Below, in pieces: positions 7,686 through 16,906 of a stretch of DNA of 64,000 bases. The first letter of the stretch is position 1; every line of letters starts with the position of its first letter. Source of the DNA: Shewanella oneidensis MR-1 (GTDB lineage Bacteria; Pseudomonadota; Gammaproteobacteria; Enterobacterales; Shewanellaceae); the NCBI RefSeq assembly GCF_000146165.2, contig NC_004347.2:3588821-3652820 (forward strand), read 5' to 3'. The position numbers were made by a program, and so were the translations under genes. Below the pieces are notes generated by a model. The model had not been told where the DNA came from and did no database searches. It worked only from the letters and a program-made list of their open reading frames with translations.

Positions 7686-8897
7686 ATGCGCGAATATTGG
7701 AATGACATTAACTTGGAGCATGATTTTTACTGTTACTACAAAGACGGCAATGAAAATCTATGGTCGATTTGGCGCGAAAGCACAGATGAGCAAATAACCC
7801 CATGGTTAGATCTTGGTTACGAAGGCGGGATACGGTTTGTGGATGGCCTCGCCGACGGTGCAATTCTGTTTCAGCTCAGCGCAAGAGCGACTGCTGGTGG
7901 AGAGGAACTCGTTGGTCTTTTCCGCTGGCCCGAAGGCACTTCTACAGGGGCGATCTTTCAACATATAGCGCGTTTAGAAGACGCAAGACTTTTTGCGTTG
8001 CAACACAGTAAAACATTCAGCCAAATCGGCGTTGCAGGTTGGCAAGGCGGGTATGGTTTGGTCAATGAACAGTTAGAGTGGGTGTTACCGTGCAAGCTAC
8101 CGGGTAATTGGAATATGTGCCCAGAGCTTGTTAGTCCAAGCCTATTGGCAATTTATAGCTCATTGGATCCGATGCCTGATGCATGGAAACTTGAATGGCG
8201 CGTAGGGTTCTTTTCGCTTGATTCTTTGATACAAGTGCAGCCGTGTCAGTACTCCTCTTTTTTCGTTGTTAATCAGAGGGTTTTTGCTCCCCTTGAAAGC
8301 AAAAATGGGCAGCATGGAACGGATGTTTTTGATCTAGAAGGCAATCAGATAGACCGATTTGATTATTACTTACAACAGTTTAATAACGAGCAACTGCTCG
8401 TCAAAAAAGCTGGATTATGGGGTTGGGCCGATAATACTGGCGTCATCACCGTTGAACCCTATGCCAAGGACCAATGCATCCTTCAGGATGGTCCTGTGGA
8501 GCAGGCTGATTTAACACATTTAGCATTAGCTCGCGGATGTACGAAAAGTGCCATGCTAGAGGAAGACATATTGAACTTTTTAATCTCCCAGCTTGAGGAT
8601 GGCTACTTTAGCGTTAAGTATGAACCCGATGAAGGCTATCTACCCGGTGATGGGTATTGTGATATTCAACTTGCTGCGTTGTCGCATGATGGAGTCGGTT
8701 TCTGGATCGAAGACCGTTTTGCCTCCGATACATTTCAGCTAGTGGTGTTGACAGATATGTGGCGCAAATTCCCCAGAGGTACTGTTTTGCGTATCGAGGC
8801 TAATAAACGTCTTATCTCGGTGGACGATGATGGTGAAGAGACAAGGTACATAGAAGGATTTTTGGCTCAAGCCATGTTATCTATGGAGTTTATGTAA
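7686..8897 (+). CDS. Uncharacterised protein with WG-repeat-like segments
   Basis: 403 residues from ATG 7686, preceded by GAGGTAAAG; an in-frame TTG at 7662 is less likely. Cytosolic, Trp/Asp-rich, no signal or membrane segment. Around residues 240-270, KKAGLWGWADNTGVITVEP looks like one WG repeat (GLWGxxDxxGxxxxxP), and GWQGGYGLVNEQLEWVLP near residue 115 is a weaker one. The C-terminal ~100 residues (DEGYLPGDGYCDIQLAALSH, then WIEDRFASDTFQLVVLTDMW) form a separate unit I do not recognise. It begins 57 bp after the IS3 end. WG-repeat proteins and orphan immunity proteins share such genomic settings, but no function can be assigned. Confidence 0.6.
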   Translation: MREYWNDINLEHDFYCYYKDGNENLWSIWRESTDEQITPWLDLGYEGGIRFVDGLADGAILFQLSARATAGGEELVGLFRWPEGTSTGAIFQHIARLEDARLFALQHSKTFSQIGVAGWQGGYGLVNEQLEWVLPCKLPGNWNMCPELVSPSLLAIYSSLDPMPDAWKLEWRVGFFSLDSLIQVQPCQYSSFFVVNQRVFAPLESKNGQHGTDVFDLEGNQIDRFDYYLQQFNNEQLLVKKAGLWGWADNTGVITVEPYAKDQCILQDGPVEQADLTHLALARGCTKSAMLEEDILNFLISQLEDGYFSVKYEPDEGYLPGDGYCDIQLAALSHDGVGFWIEDRFASDTFQLVVLTDMWRKFPRGTVLRIEANKRLISVDDDGEETRYIEGFLAQAMLSMEFM

Positions 8898-8949
8898 GAA
8901 AGATTTGATTGCATTTGTACGAATCTACTACTTTCCATTTGAAGTTTTA

Positions 8950-9036
8950 TGATCACCCTCGACCAACTCGAAGAAATGTTCGCCAGCATCAGGGAGGGCC
9001 GGCATCCTCAGAAGGACTTGAACAACATCCGTGTTT
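8950..9036 (+). pseudogene. Short gene remnant (MITLDQLEEMFASIREG...)
   Basis: An ATG at 8950 opens 28 codons with regular, protein-like sequence (MITLDQLEEMFASIREGR, then HPQKDLNNIRV) and then stops. The following 120 bp keep no single frame. The GC content and codon pattern differ from the gene before it. It may be the head of a lost gene; no family recognised. Confidence 0.3.
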
Positions 9037-9224
9037 AACGGCCAGTTCGCCATCCATGGCTCTCGTTCATAAGCTCAGAAACCCTAAGTTCGATTCACCG
9101 CGTCGGCGAGCAAATGCCATGGCTCATCCATCAATCGGCTTCAGCCTTTAAGTGACTAAACAAGTGATTTAGCCGTGTTAGCACTCCTATTTTAACGTTT
9201 TTTACCCTACAAACTCCCAAATAC

Positions 9225-9262
9225 AAAAAAGCGGTAGCGCTTTATGCCCTACCGCTTTTTTA
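9225..9262. terminator. Bidirectional intrinsic terminator after relA
   Basis: GCGGTAG (9231-9237) pairs with CTACCGC (9249-9255) and is flanked by A6 on the left and T7 on the right, so it can work in both directions. It lies 18 bp beyond the relA stop codon. Confidence 0.85.
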
Positions 9263-9279
9263 CAACTCAGAATCGAGAA

Positions 9280-11487
9280 TTACAATCTGCGTGCTTCAAT
9301 CACGCTATCGACTTGGGAGAGCTTAGATAACACCCGCGATAAGCCATCGAGGTTGTATAGCTCTAATTCCAGCTCAATGGCTGCCGTCTGATTCTTAATA
9401 TCCGATGACGAGCTCATGGCGAGCACATTGGACTTTTCGGCGGCAAGTACCGAGGTGAGATCCCGCAATAATCCGCTGCGATCATGGGCTAAGACGCGCA
9501 GGCGCATGCGATAACCGCCGGAGTAATTTTCGCCCCAAACCACATCGACGCCACGCTCAGGGTGAACGCGCATTAACTCTTTCACCTGCTCACAGTCGGA
9601 GCGATGCACCGAAATACCGCGCCCTTTGGTGATAAAGCCTAAAATCTCATCCCCGGGCACGGGCTGGCAGCAACGGGCGATATGGCTGAGTAAGTTACCC
9701 ACACCATTCACCTCAACCTGCCCACGGCTGTTGGTGCCAGATTTAGATTGGCTCTTTTTAACTAATTCTTCTACCGCATCTTCTTCACTGGCTTCATCGA
9801 GGCGCAACTTACTTTGAATATGGTTAACGACTTGATGCAAACGCACATCACCGCCGCCGATAGCGGCGAGTAAATCGTCCATACTCGCCATATTAAAGCG
9901 CTCAACGGCAATGGTGGCATCTTTAATTCTCAGGCTGACTCTCGCCAACTCGGCTTCGAGCATCTCTTTACCGGCGATAATATTTTTATCGCGGTCTTGC
10001 TGCTTAAACCAATGCTGAATTTTCGAGCGCGCCCGCGATGTGCGGATATAACCTAAGTTTGGATTGAGCCAATCGCGCTTAGGATTAGGGTGTTTCGAGG
10101 TGATGATCTCGATACGCTCGCCAGTTTCGACTTGATAGGTAAACGGCACAATGCGGCCATCAACCTTAGCGCCAATACACTTATGACCGACCTGCGAGTG
10201 AATATAGTAGGCAAAGTCGAGCACGGTTGAGCCGAGCGGTAAGTCGACCACTTCACCGCTTGGGGTAAAGACATAGACTCGGTCTTCAAACACTTGGCTG
10301 CGGACTTCTTCGACCAAATTGCCGCTTTCAACCACGTCTTCCTGCCATTGCAGGATTTTACGCAGCCAATTGATTTTTTCTTCGTAGCCGCTTTGTTTGC
10401 CGGAGTGATTGCCCTCTTTGTACTTCCAGTGCGCGGCAACCCCCAGCTCTGCATCTTCATGCATATCTTGGGTACGAATTTGAATTTCAACGGTTTTACC
10501 CTCAGGCCCCACAACAACGGTATGGATCGATTGATAACCATTAGGTTTAGGGTTGGCCACATAGTCGTCGAACTCGCGCGGAATATGGTGCCATAGCGTG
10601 TGCACCACCCCTAAGGCGCCGTAACAGTCCTGCAAACGCTCGGTGACAATTCGCACGGCGCGCACGTCAAACAACTCATCAAACTTGAGGTGTTTGCCCT
10701 TCATCTTGCGCCAGATGCTGTAGATATGTTTTGGACGACCATACACCTTAGCGCGGATATGGTCCTCATCGAGGCGCTGCTGCAATTGCTCGACAAAATT
10801 TTCGATAAAGACTTCGCGATCCAAACGTTTTCCGTCTAGCTGTTTTGCAATCTCTTTGTAAGTATCAGGGTGCAGATAACGGAAGGAAATATCTTCTAAT
10901 TCCCACTTTAACTGACCAATCCCCAAACGGTTAGCAAGCGGCGCATAGATGTCGGCAATTTCGCGTGCTAGCAAAACGCGGGTTTCTTCATCGGCATTTT
11001 TCACGGCGCGCAGCAAACAGACACGCTCGGCCAGTTTAATCACCACCGCGCGCACATCTTCGACCATGGCCAGCAACATGCGGCGGATATTGTCGATTTG
11101 CGGCTCGGTTGAGCGACTATTGGGATTGATTTTTAACGCACCAATGGCATTCATGGTCACCACACTCGCGACTAAACGCGCGAGTGGCTCACCAAATTTT
11201 TCTTTGATCGCTTCTTCGTTTAATAAGCCAGCATCAAACACCACAAACAGAATGGCCGCTTGCAGTGTTTCTATGTCCATATTCAGTGGCGCGAGAATTT
11301 CAATCATCTCGCGGGCATGTTCAAGCAGTTCTCTTTTCGCGGCAGGACTCTTAGCGGGTAAGGCGTCCACCTGCGCAATCAGGGCGAGTAAGGTTTGCGC
11401 TTCATCGACATGACTGACATAGCGAGCCACCCACTCTTCAAGATGAAAATCGGGATCATTAAAGTGCGCTTCGCGAACAGAGACCAT
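9280..11487 (-). CDS. relA: GTP pyrophosphokinase (ppGpp synthetase I)
   Basis: 735 residues, normal for gammaproteobacterial RelA. It makes (p)ppGpp from ATP and GTP/GDP on stalled ribosomes. The N-terminal hydrolase domain is degenerate: FVVFDAG (residues 81-87) replaces the HD motif, the usual mark separating RelA from SpoT. The synthetase domain shows FDELFDVRAVRIV and the substrate motif NGYQSIHTVV. It is followed by a TGS domain (VYVFTPSGEVVDLPLGSTVLD), a conserved-cysteine region (HIARCCQPVPGD) and a C-terminal ACT domain (LRVLAHDRSGLLRDL). It lies downstream of rlmD in the same direction with a ~190-bp gap, as in many relatives, and is closed by a strong terminator. Confidence 0.97.
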   Translation of the reverse strand: MVSVREAHFNDPDFHLEEWVARYVSHVDEAQTLLALIAQVDALPAKSPAAKRELLEHAREMIEILAPLNMDIETLQAAILFVVFDAGLLNEEAIKEKFGEPLARLVASVVTMNAIGALKINPNSRSTEPQIDNIRRMLLAMVEDVRAVVIKLAERVCLLRAVKNADEETRVLLAREIADIYAPLANRLGIGQLKWELEDISFRYLHPDTYKEIAKQLDGKRLDREVFIENFVEQLQQRLDEDHIRAKVYGRPKHIYSIWRKMKGKHLKFDELFDVRAVRIVTERLQDCYGALGVVHTLWHHIPREFDDYVANPKPNGYQSIHTVVVGPEGKTVEIQIRTQDMHEDAELGVAAHWKYKEGNHSGKQSGYEEKINWLRKILQWQEDVVESGNLVEEVRSQVFEDRVYVFTPSGEVVDLPLGSTVLDFAYYIHSQVGHKCIGAKVDGRIVPFTYQVETGERIEIITSKHPNPKRDWLNPNLGYIRTSRARSKIQHWFKQQDRDKNIIAGKEMLEAELARVSLRIKDATIAVERFNMASMDDLLAAIGGGDVRLHQVVNHIQSKLRLDEASEEDAVEELVKKSQSKSGTNSRGQVEVNGVGNLLSHIARCCQPVPGDEILGFITKGRGISVHRSDCEQVKELMRVHPERGVDVVWGENYSGGYRMRLRVLAHDRSGLLRDLTSVLAAEKSNVLAMSSSSDIKNQTAAIELELELYNLDGLSRVLSKLSQVDSVIEARRL

Positions 11488-11677
11488 CTTAATTTATTTC
11501 CTTATTCGTGCTCAGAGAAAAGAGGCACCACCTCGGCACTCCTATCTTCAGCATTGGCACGGACTTGTCAAACCTAACGAGACGAATATTCACATTTTTT
11601 ACGTTATTCAAACGCTTTGCTTACTTTACACTCGAATAAAGCGGGCAAGTGAGGAAACCTTGCCCTGCATATAAGAC

Positions 11678-13027
11678 TTATTTTGCCAGCTCAAACAATG
11701 CCATCGCTTCGATATGGTGTGTCTGTGGGAACATATCGATTAAGCCTAATTTTTGTAGCTTGTAACCTCGCTCGAGTAATACCGCACTGTCACGGGCTAA
11801 ACTCGCCGGATTACAGGACACATACACCACTTGGCGTGGTTTCATCTTCTTAAGCCACTGCAAACTCTCATACGCGCCTGCGCGCGCGGGATCGAGTAGC
11901 AACTTATCAATCTTGCCCATCCAAGGCTCAGAGGATAAATCAGCACTTAAGTCACCATGGTAAAAGGTTAAATTGCTTAAGCCATTTGCCACCGCGTTTT
12001 CACGGGCTTGGCTGACCATTTCAGGCACCCCTTCAACCCCAATCACATCGGCGCCCATTCTGGCTAAGGGCAAACTGAAGTTACCCATACCACAGAAGAG
12101 GTCAAGAATGCGCTCTCCCGGCTGCGGCGCTAACCAGTCTAACGCCTGTGCTACCATCGCCTTGTTAATTTGTGCGTTGACTTGCACAAAGTTACCCGGA
12201 GTAAAAGTTAAGCTCACCGGCTGTACATCAGTTTTATCATCGAGCAATTGGTAAACAGGCAATAACAGCGTGCCATTCACACCATGGAACTCGCCTTCAT
12301 TATCTTGCAAACAAATATGGATTTGGTGCTGCTCGGCAAACTGCGCAAGCTTTGCCATATCCTTATCATTTAAGCTTTTAGTGATCCGAATCACCGCAAA
12401 ATGGCCATTGTCGGCTGCAATCAACTCTAAGTGACCTAGACTTGATTTCGCCGCGAGTTGATTCAGCAACTTAGCAAATGGGGCGATTAAATCAGACAAA
12501 GGCTTAGCCAAGACTAAACACTCAGTAATCGACACCACATGGCTACTGCTCGATGCACGAAAACCTAAGCTTAACTGCTTGGTATTTTTATCAAATAAAG
12601 TCGCAAGACGGGCACGACGACGGTAATGCCAACCTTCGCCGCTTAATGCAGGGGCTAAAGAACCTTCGGCGCCAGCAAATTTTGCCATAATATCCACCAG
12701 AGCCGCCGACTTATGCTCACGTTGCGCCGTTAATGACATATGCTGTAAATCACAGCCACCGCAAGTGTGGTAATGGGGACATAAGGGCGAAACCCGCTCA
12801 GTGCTTGGCGTCTCGACCTTAATTAACTTGGCTCGGGCATAGTTTTTCTTTTGTTCGGTCAACTGCGCCTGCACGGTTTCATTGGGTAAGGCGCCGGGGA
12901 TAAATACGACTTTTCCCTGATGTTGTGCTATACCTGCTCCGAGATGATCGAGCTGCTGCACGCTGAAGGATTGCTTAGCGGACAACTGTTTGGAACTATT
13001 TGGTTTTGCTTTAAAAAATTGTGCCAT
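11678..13027 (-). CDS. rlmD: 23S rRNA (uracil-1939-C5)-methyltransferase
   Basis: 449 residues. A TRAM domain (residues ~15-70) precedes the [4Fe-4S] ligands C83, C89, C92 in [15 protein letters not shown] and a further Cys in ITECLVLA near residue 168. The SAM-binding fold shows [16 protein letters not shown], and the nucleophile is the Cys in [14 protein letters not shown]. It methylates U1939 of 23S rRNA. It is divergent from barA with about 100 bp between, an arrangement conserved in Shewanella. It was formerly named rumA. Confidence 0.96.
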
Positions 13028-13129
13028 TTCGGCCTCTAAATCAATAAAAAACTGGTAAAGACCGCCCTTTTTCTGGCAGTCTTATAACATTCTCATCGTC
13101 CCTAGAACTTAGGAAACAGCGCTGCGGCT

Positions 13130-15937
13130 ATGAACCCTGTCAACAACATGACCAAATACAGCTTACGTTCTTGGGTTCTGGTGCTAGCGCTTGCGCCGAC
13201 GATCTTAGTCGGTATTCTGCTGGGCAGCTACTTTACCATAAATCGCTTCTATGAACTCGAAGATACGCTGATTGAACAGGGCAGTAATATTATCGAGCCC
13301 TTGGCAATTGCCAGCGAAGTGGGACTGGTTGGCAATGATAGGGAAGCGACTAAGAGACTCCTTGCCGCCGCCCAACTCAATAAATCCACGCTCGTAAAAT
13401 CCATTGCCATTTTTGACATTCATAATCAACTCTTTGTCACATCGCATTACCACAAAGATTTCGAGATCATGCGCTACAAAGAAGCGCTAACCAATCTGCA
13501 AAAAACCGAAATAGAACATGTGGGCGACAGTCTTATTCTACGCACGCCCATCTTTGCGACTGCAACGCCCACGGGGAGTGAGCCTGCGAATGTTGATATC
13601 CAAACCGATAATGGCGAGTTACTCGGCTATATCTCGGTAATTATCAATAAAGAACGCGCCTTGCTCGAACAACACAGAGCCGCCGTGGCCGCCTTTATTA
13701 TCGTGTTGATTGGGGTGCAATTAAACCTGCTGTTTACCTTTCGATTAGTCAAAAACGTCACCCAACCCATTACCGAAATGGTGCGAGTCGTCGCTAAAAT
13801 TCGTGAGGGTAAACTGGATGCTCGGCTTCAAGGAAATCTGATTGGTGAGCTGGATCTGCTTAAACGCGGTATTAACGCCATGGCAGGCTCGTTATCGGAA
13901 TATCACGATGAAATGCAGCAAAATATCGATCAGGCGACCTCTGATTTGCGGGAAACCTTAGAGCAAATCGAAATCCAAAACGTTGAGCTCGATTTAGCCA
14001 AAAAACGCGCGTTAGAGGCCAGCCGGATTAAGTCTGAGTTTTTGGCTAATATGTCCCACGAGCTGCGCACACCGCTTAATGGTGTGATTGGTTTTGCGCG
14101 CCAGTTAGTAAAAACCCCATTGCACTCTAGCCAAGTGGATTACATTAATACCATCGAACGTAGTGCCACTAATCTGCTGGCCATTATCAACGATATTCTC
14201 GACTTCTCTAAACTCGAAGCCGGTAAAATGGTGCTAGAAAGCATGCCATTTGGTTTAAGGGAAACCCTGGGTGAAACCATCACCTTAATCTCCGGTAGCG
14301 CACAGGCCAAGGGGCTTGAGTTAGTTGTCGATATCGCGCCGAATGTCCCCGACAATGTCAATGGCGATTCGATGCGTGTTTGTCAAATTATCAATAACTT
14401 AGTTGGCAACGCTATCAAGTTTACCGACTCAGGCAGCGTACTGGTTAAATTAGAATTACAAGCCCAAACCGATGAGCAGGTTGTGCTGCGCTGTGATGTT
14501 ATCGATACCGGGATTGGGATCGATGAAAGCCAGCAGGACTTCCTCTTCCAAGCCTTTGGTCAAGCCGACTCATCGATATCTCGCCGTTTTGGCGGAACAG
14601 GGCTTGGGCTGGTGATCACTAAGCGGCTCGTCAATCAAATGGGCGGACAAATAGGCTTTACCTCGTCGGTGGATAAGGGCTCTAACTTCTGGTTTACTCT
14701 GCCGTTAGGCCTTGGTCAGTTCCAAATTGGCGATTCGTTGCCTCTTGAAAAACTACAAAATAAAACCGTGCTCTTTTATGAGCCAAGAGTGCTCACCCAT
14801 TCAGTGATTAGTCGTCAGTTAAAACAATGGGATACTAAGGTCACTCACCATCAGCATATTCCTAGTTTACAGACAACCCTATCAACGACTGAGCATCAAT
14901 TTGATTATGTGTTGTTAAGTTGCCATGGGTTTAACAATCCAAACCATTTGGTCAGCACCTTAATTCAAGCCAAAGCTAAAACGGATTGTTTGATTGTGCT
15001 GTTCGACTGCCAAGAACAAGACATGTTAAGCCAATTTATTCGCCCCAATGCTGACGTGGTGTTATCACTGCCCGTAAGCGAACACCAACTGGCGCGTAAT
15101 ATGCTCTACCCACCGATGGAATATGACCTATTACCGCCCGTAAGCATTGCTGTACCTGCAGCCCGCCAATCGCTTACCGTATTAGCGGTGGATGATAACT
15201 TCGCCAATTTAAAGCTTATAGATACCTTACTCAATGAGTTAGTCACTACCGTTATCGCCGTCAATAGCGGTGAGGAAGCGGTAAAACAGGCGAAGACTCG
15301 CACTTTTGATCTTATCTTTATGGATATTCAAATGCCGGGCACCGATGGCATCAGTGCCACCAAACAAATTCGCCAAGGTTCGATGAACCGCAATACGCCG
15401 ATTATTGCCGTGACCGCCCATGCGATTGCCGAGGAGCGCGAGCTGATTTTAGGTAGCGGCATGGATGGTTATTTGCCCAAACCCATAGATGAAGCCGCAC
15501 TTAAAGCGGAGATTAACCGCTGGATCACGCGGCCTAAATTCACTCACTTTGATTTACATACCCTCAACTGGGATCTATGCCTGACCCAAGCTAACCATAA
15601 GTCGGGCTTAGCGTTAGATATGCTACGTATGCTGCTCGATTCTCTGCCTCAAACTGTATCAGCCATAGAAGCGGCATTGAGCCAGAACGATCAAGTAACG
15701 ATGCTCAGCACCATCCACAAACTCCATGGCGCAAGTTGCTATTGCGGGGTACCTACTACCCAGCGTTTATGCCAAGAGATTGAATCTGCGTTAAAACGTG
15801 AGGCCCGTGTTGAAGATCTCGAACCGGAAATACTAGAGTTACTTGATGAGCTAACTAAGGTAGAATCGGCAGCAAAACAAGTGCTATCACAGCTATCAGC
15901 GGAAATAACAGATGACCAAAAAAACGGGCTTCTTTAA
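13130..15937 (+). CDS. barA: Hybrid sensor histidine kinase BarA
   Basis: 935 residues. The first of two possible ATGs is given; the ATG at 13148 (MTKYSLRSWVLVLALAP) matches the usual BarA N-terminus better. There are two membrane segments (about residues 15-35 and 185-205) with a periplasmic sensor between, then a HAMP, a HisKA domain with the phosphorylated His in NMSHELRTPLN (~310), ATPase boxes (LVGNAIKFTD, DTGIGID, GGTGLGL), a receiver domain with Asp ~732 in IFMDIQMPG, and a C-terminal HPt domain (HKLHGASCYCG, ~863). It is the phosphorelay partner of response regulator UvrY in Csr/carbon-storage control (family knowledge). The 3' end overlaps the next gene by 26 bp. Confidence 0.96.
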   Translation: MNPVNNMTKYSLRSWVLVLALAPTILVGILLGSYFTINRFYELEDTLIEQGSNIIEPLAIASEVGLVGNDREATKRLLAAAQLNKSTLVKSIAIFDIHNQLFVTSHYHKDFEIMRYKEALTNLQKTEIEHVGDSLILRTPIFATATPTGSEPANVDIQTDNGELLGYISVIINKERALLEQHRAAVAAFIIVLIGVQLNLLFTFRLVKNVTQPITEMVRVVAKIREGKLDARLQGNLIGELDLLKRGINAMAGSLSEYHDEMQQNIDQATSDLRETLEQIEIQNVELDLAKKRALEASRIKSEFLANMSHELRTPLNGVIGFARQLVKTPLHSSQVDYINTIERSATNLLAIINDILDFSKLEAGKMVLESMPFGLRETLGETITLISGSAQAKGLELVVDIAPNVPDNVNGDSMRVCQIINNLVGNAIKFTDSGSVLVKLELQAQTDEQVVLRCDVIDTGIGIDESQQDFLFQAFGQADSSISRRFGGTGLGLVITKRLVNQMGGQIGFTSSVDKGSNFWFTLPLGLGQFQIGDSLPLEKLQNKTVLFYEPRVLTHSVISRQLKQWDTKVTHHQHIPSLQTTLSTTEHQFDYVLLSCHGFNNPNHLVSTLIQAKAKTDCLIVLFDCQEQDMLSQFIRPNADVVLSLPVSEHQLARNMLYPPMEYDLLPPVSIAVPAARQSLTVLAVDDNFANLKLIDTLLNELVTTVIAVNSGEEAVKQAKTRTFDLIFMDIQMPGTDGISATKQIRQGSMNRNTPIIAVTAHAIAEERELILGSGMDGYLPKPIDEAALKAEINRWITRPKFTHFDLHTLNWDLCLTQANHKSGLALDMLRMLLDSLPQTVSAIEAALSQNDQVTMLSTIHKLHGASCYCGVPTTQRLCQEIESALKREARVEDLEPEILELLDELTKVESAAKQVLSQLSAEITDDQKNGLL

Positions 15938-16511
15938 GCGTTTAAAAGCGCTAGAACTACCACAGAAAAAACTCTTTGCCATTGCCCTTTGCCAACGAAT
16001 GTTACCCAACTATCAATTGTTTTCAGAGGTTTGCGAGTTTGGAGATCCTGCGGTACTAAGCACAGTGCTCGAGCTTCTTTGGCAATCCCAGTACGACAAC
16101 AAGCTGAAGTTCAATATTGATGTGCATTTACAGCGCTTAGAAGACAACACCCCAGAACCCGCCGATTTTGACACCTACGGTGTTTATCCTGCGATGGATG
16201 CCGTGGTTGCGCTCTCCACTTTACTTGGGGCGATTCAAACCAATCTTGAGGAAGATATCACCAATATCAGCAAGTTATCCTCAAGCACTGTGGCAAACTA
16301 CATTGAAACCATTAGCGATGTGGATTTAACCGATGACGCCTTAGATGACTATGTCTTCGCCCATGAAGTGATGGAAGAAGAAAGAGCACTGCAAAATACG
16401 CTGCTCGAAATCATCGAAGAAAATCCCAAAATTACCGCCGAATTCGTTAAAGGTTTGCGTAAAGATATTATCGAAGCGGGTGTATCGAATATCGGTATCA
16501 GCGTCGCGTAA
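15912..16511 (+). CDS. DUF416 family protein (YjaG-like)
   Basis: 199 residues, starting inside the end of barA (26-bp overlap), so translation is probably coupled. MTKKTGFFKRLKALELPQKK, FAIALCQRMLPNYQLFSE and the acidic helical middle match the DUF416/YjaG family, which is soluble, helical and of unknown function. A hairpin lies 65 bp after the stop. Confidence 0.85.
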   Translation: MTKKTGFFKRLKALELPQKKLFAIALCQRMLPNYQLFSEVCEFGDPAVLSTVLELLWQSQYDNKLKFNIDVHLQRLEDNTPEPADFDTYGVYPAMDAVVALSTLLGAIQTNLEEDITNISKLSSSTVANYIETISDVDLTDDALDDYVFAHEVMEEERALQNTLLEIIEENPKITAEFVKGLRKDIIEAGVSNIGISVA

Positions 16512-16575
16512 ATATCAAACCCAAACTAGCTGAAGATCTAGGATTCATCTCTTCAGTTGCCTTGAGTATCTCGCC

Positions 16576-16612
16576 CATGTTACCTAAAGTCATTTACGGT
16601 TTAGGTAACATG
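16576..16612. repeat. Perfect 13-bp inverted repeat with 11-base loop
   Basis: CATGTTACCTAAA (16576-16588) and TTTAGGTAACATG (16600-16612) form a strong stem. No T-run follows on either side, so it is not a standard terminator. It lies between the DUF416 gene and the small DUF3319-like gene and may be an operator or an RNA processing/stability element. Confidence 0.6.
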
Positions 16613-16666
16613 ATACGGCAGATTTAAATCACGGGAGGATTGGGGTAAATTAACACCCCATTCAAT

Positions 16667-16906
16667 ATGAAAAAACTCGTTTATCAAGGATTTATCTTAA
16701 CAAACAGCGAAGGCCGTACCGATACTTGGAAACTCACCATAAGCGAGCAAAATCGTATTGGTTCTTTGTTTGAGCTGCGCCGTTTAGTCAATTATTACCT
16801 TGAACTCGGCATTGTGCCCGCCACACGTACTAGCCTGCAAGATGCAAAGCAAACGCAAAACTCCATGAGCAAAAATACCCTTAAACCCCGTAAACGCGAA
16901 TCTTAA
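16667..16906 (+). CDS. Small basic protein, DUF3319-like
   Basis: 79 residues beginning MKKLVYQGFILTNSEGRTDT, WKLTISEQNRIGSLFELRRL, with a basic, disordered tail. Short proteins with this FILTNSxG...WKLTI start occur in Shewanella and Vibrio and are grouped as DUF3319 (assignment from memory). Function unknown. Its stop overlaps the stop end of the convergent LysR gene by 4 bp. Confidence 0.65.
   Translation: MKKLVYQGFILTNSEGRTDTWKLTISEQNRIGSLFELRRLVNYYLELGIVPATRTSLQDAKQTQNSMSKNTLKPRKRES

Noticed and set aside
9055..9115. TTCGATTC motif resembling a tRNA T-arm
   Set aside because: No matching acceptor, D-arm or anticodon stem can be folded around it.
9626..11413. Long plus-strand and other-frame open frames inside relA
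   Set aside because: They are antisense or shifted frames of a well-supported gene, with no start signals of their own.
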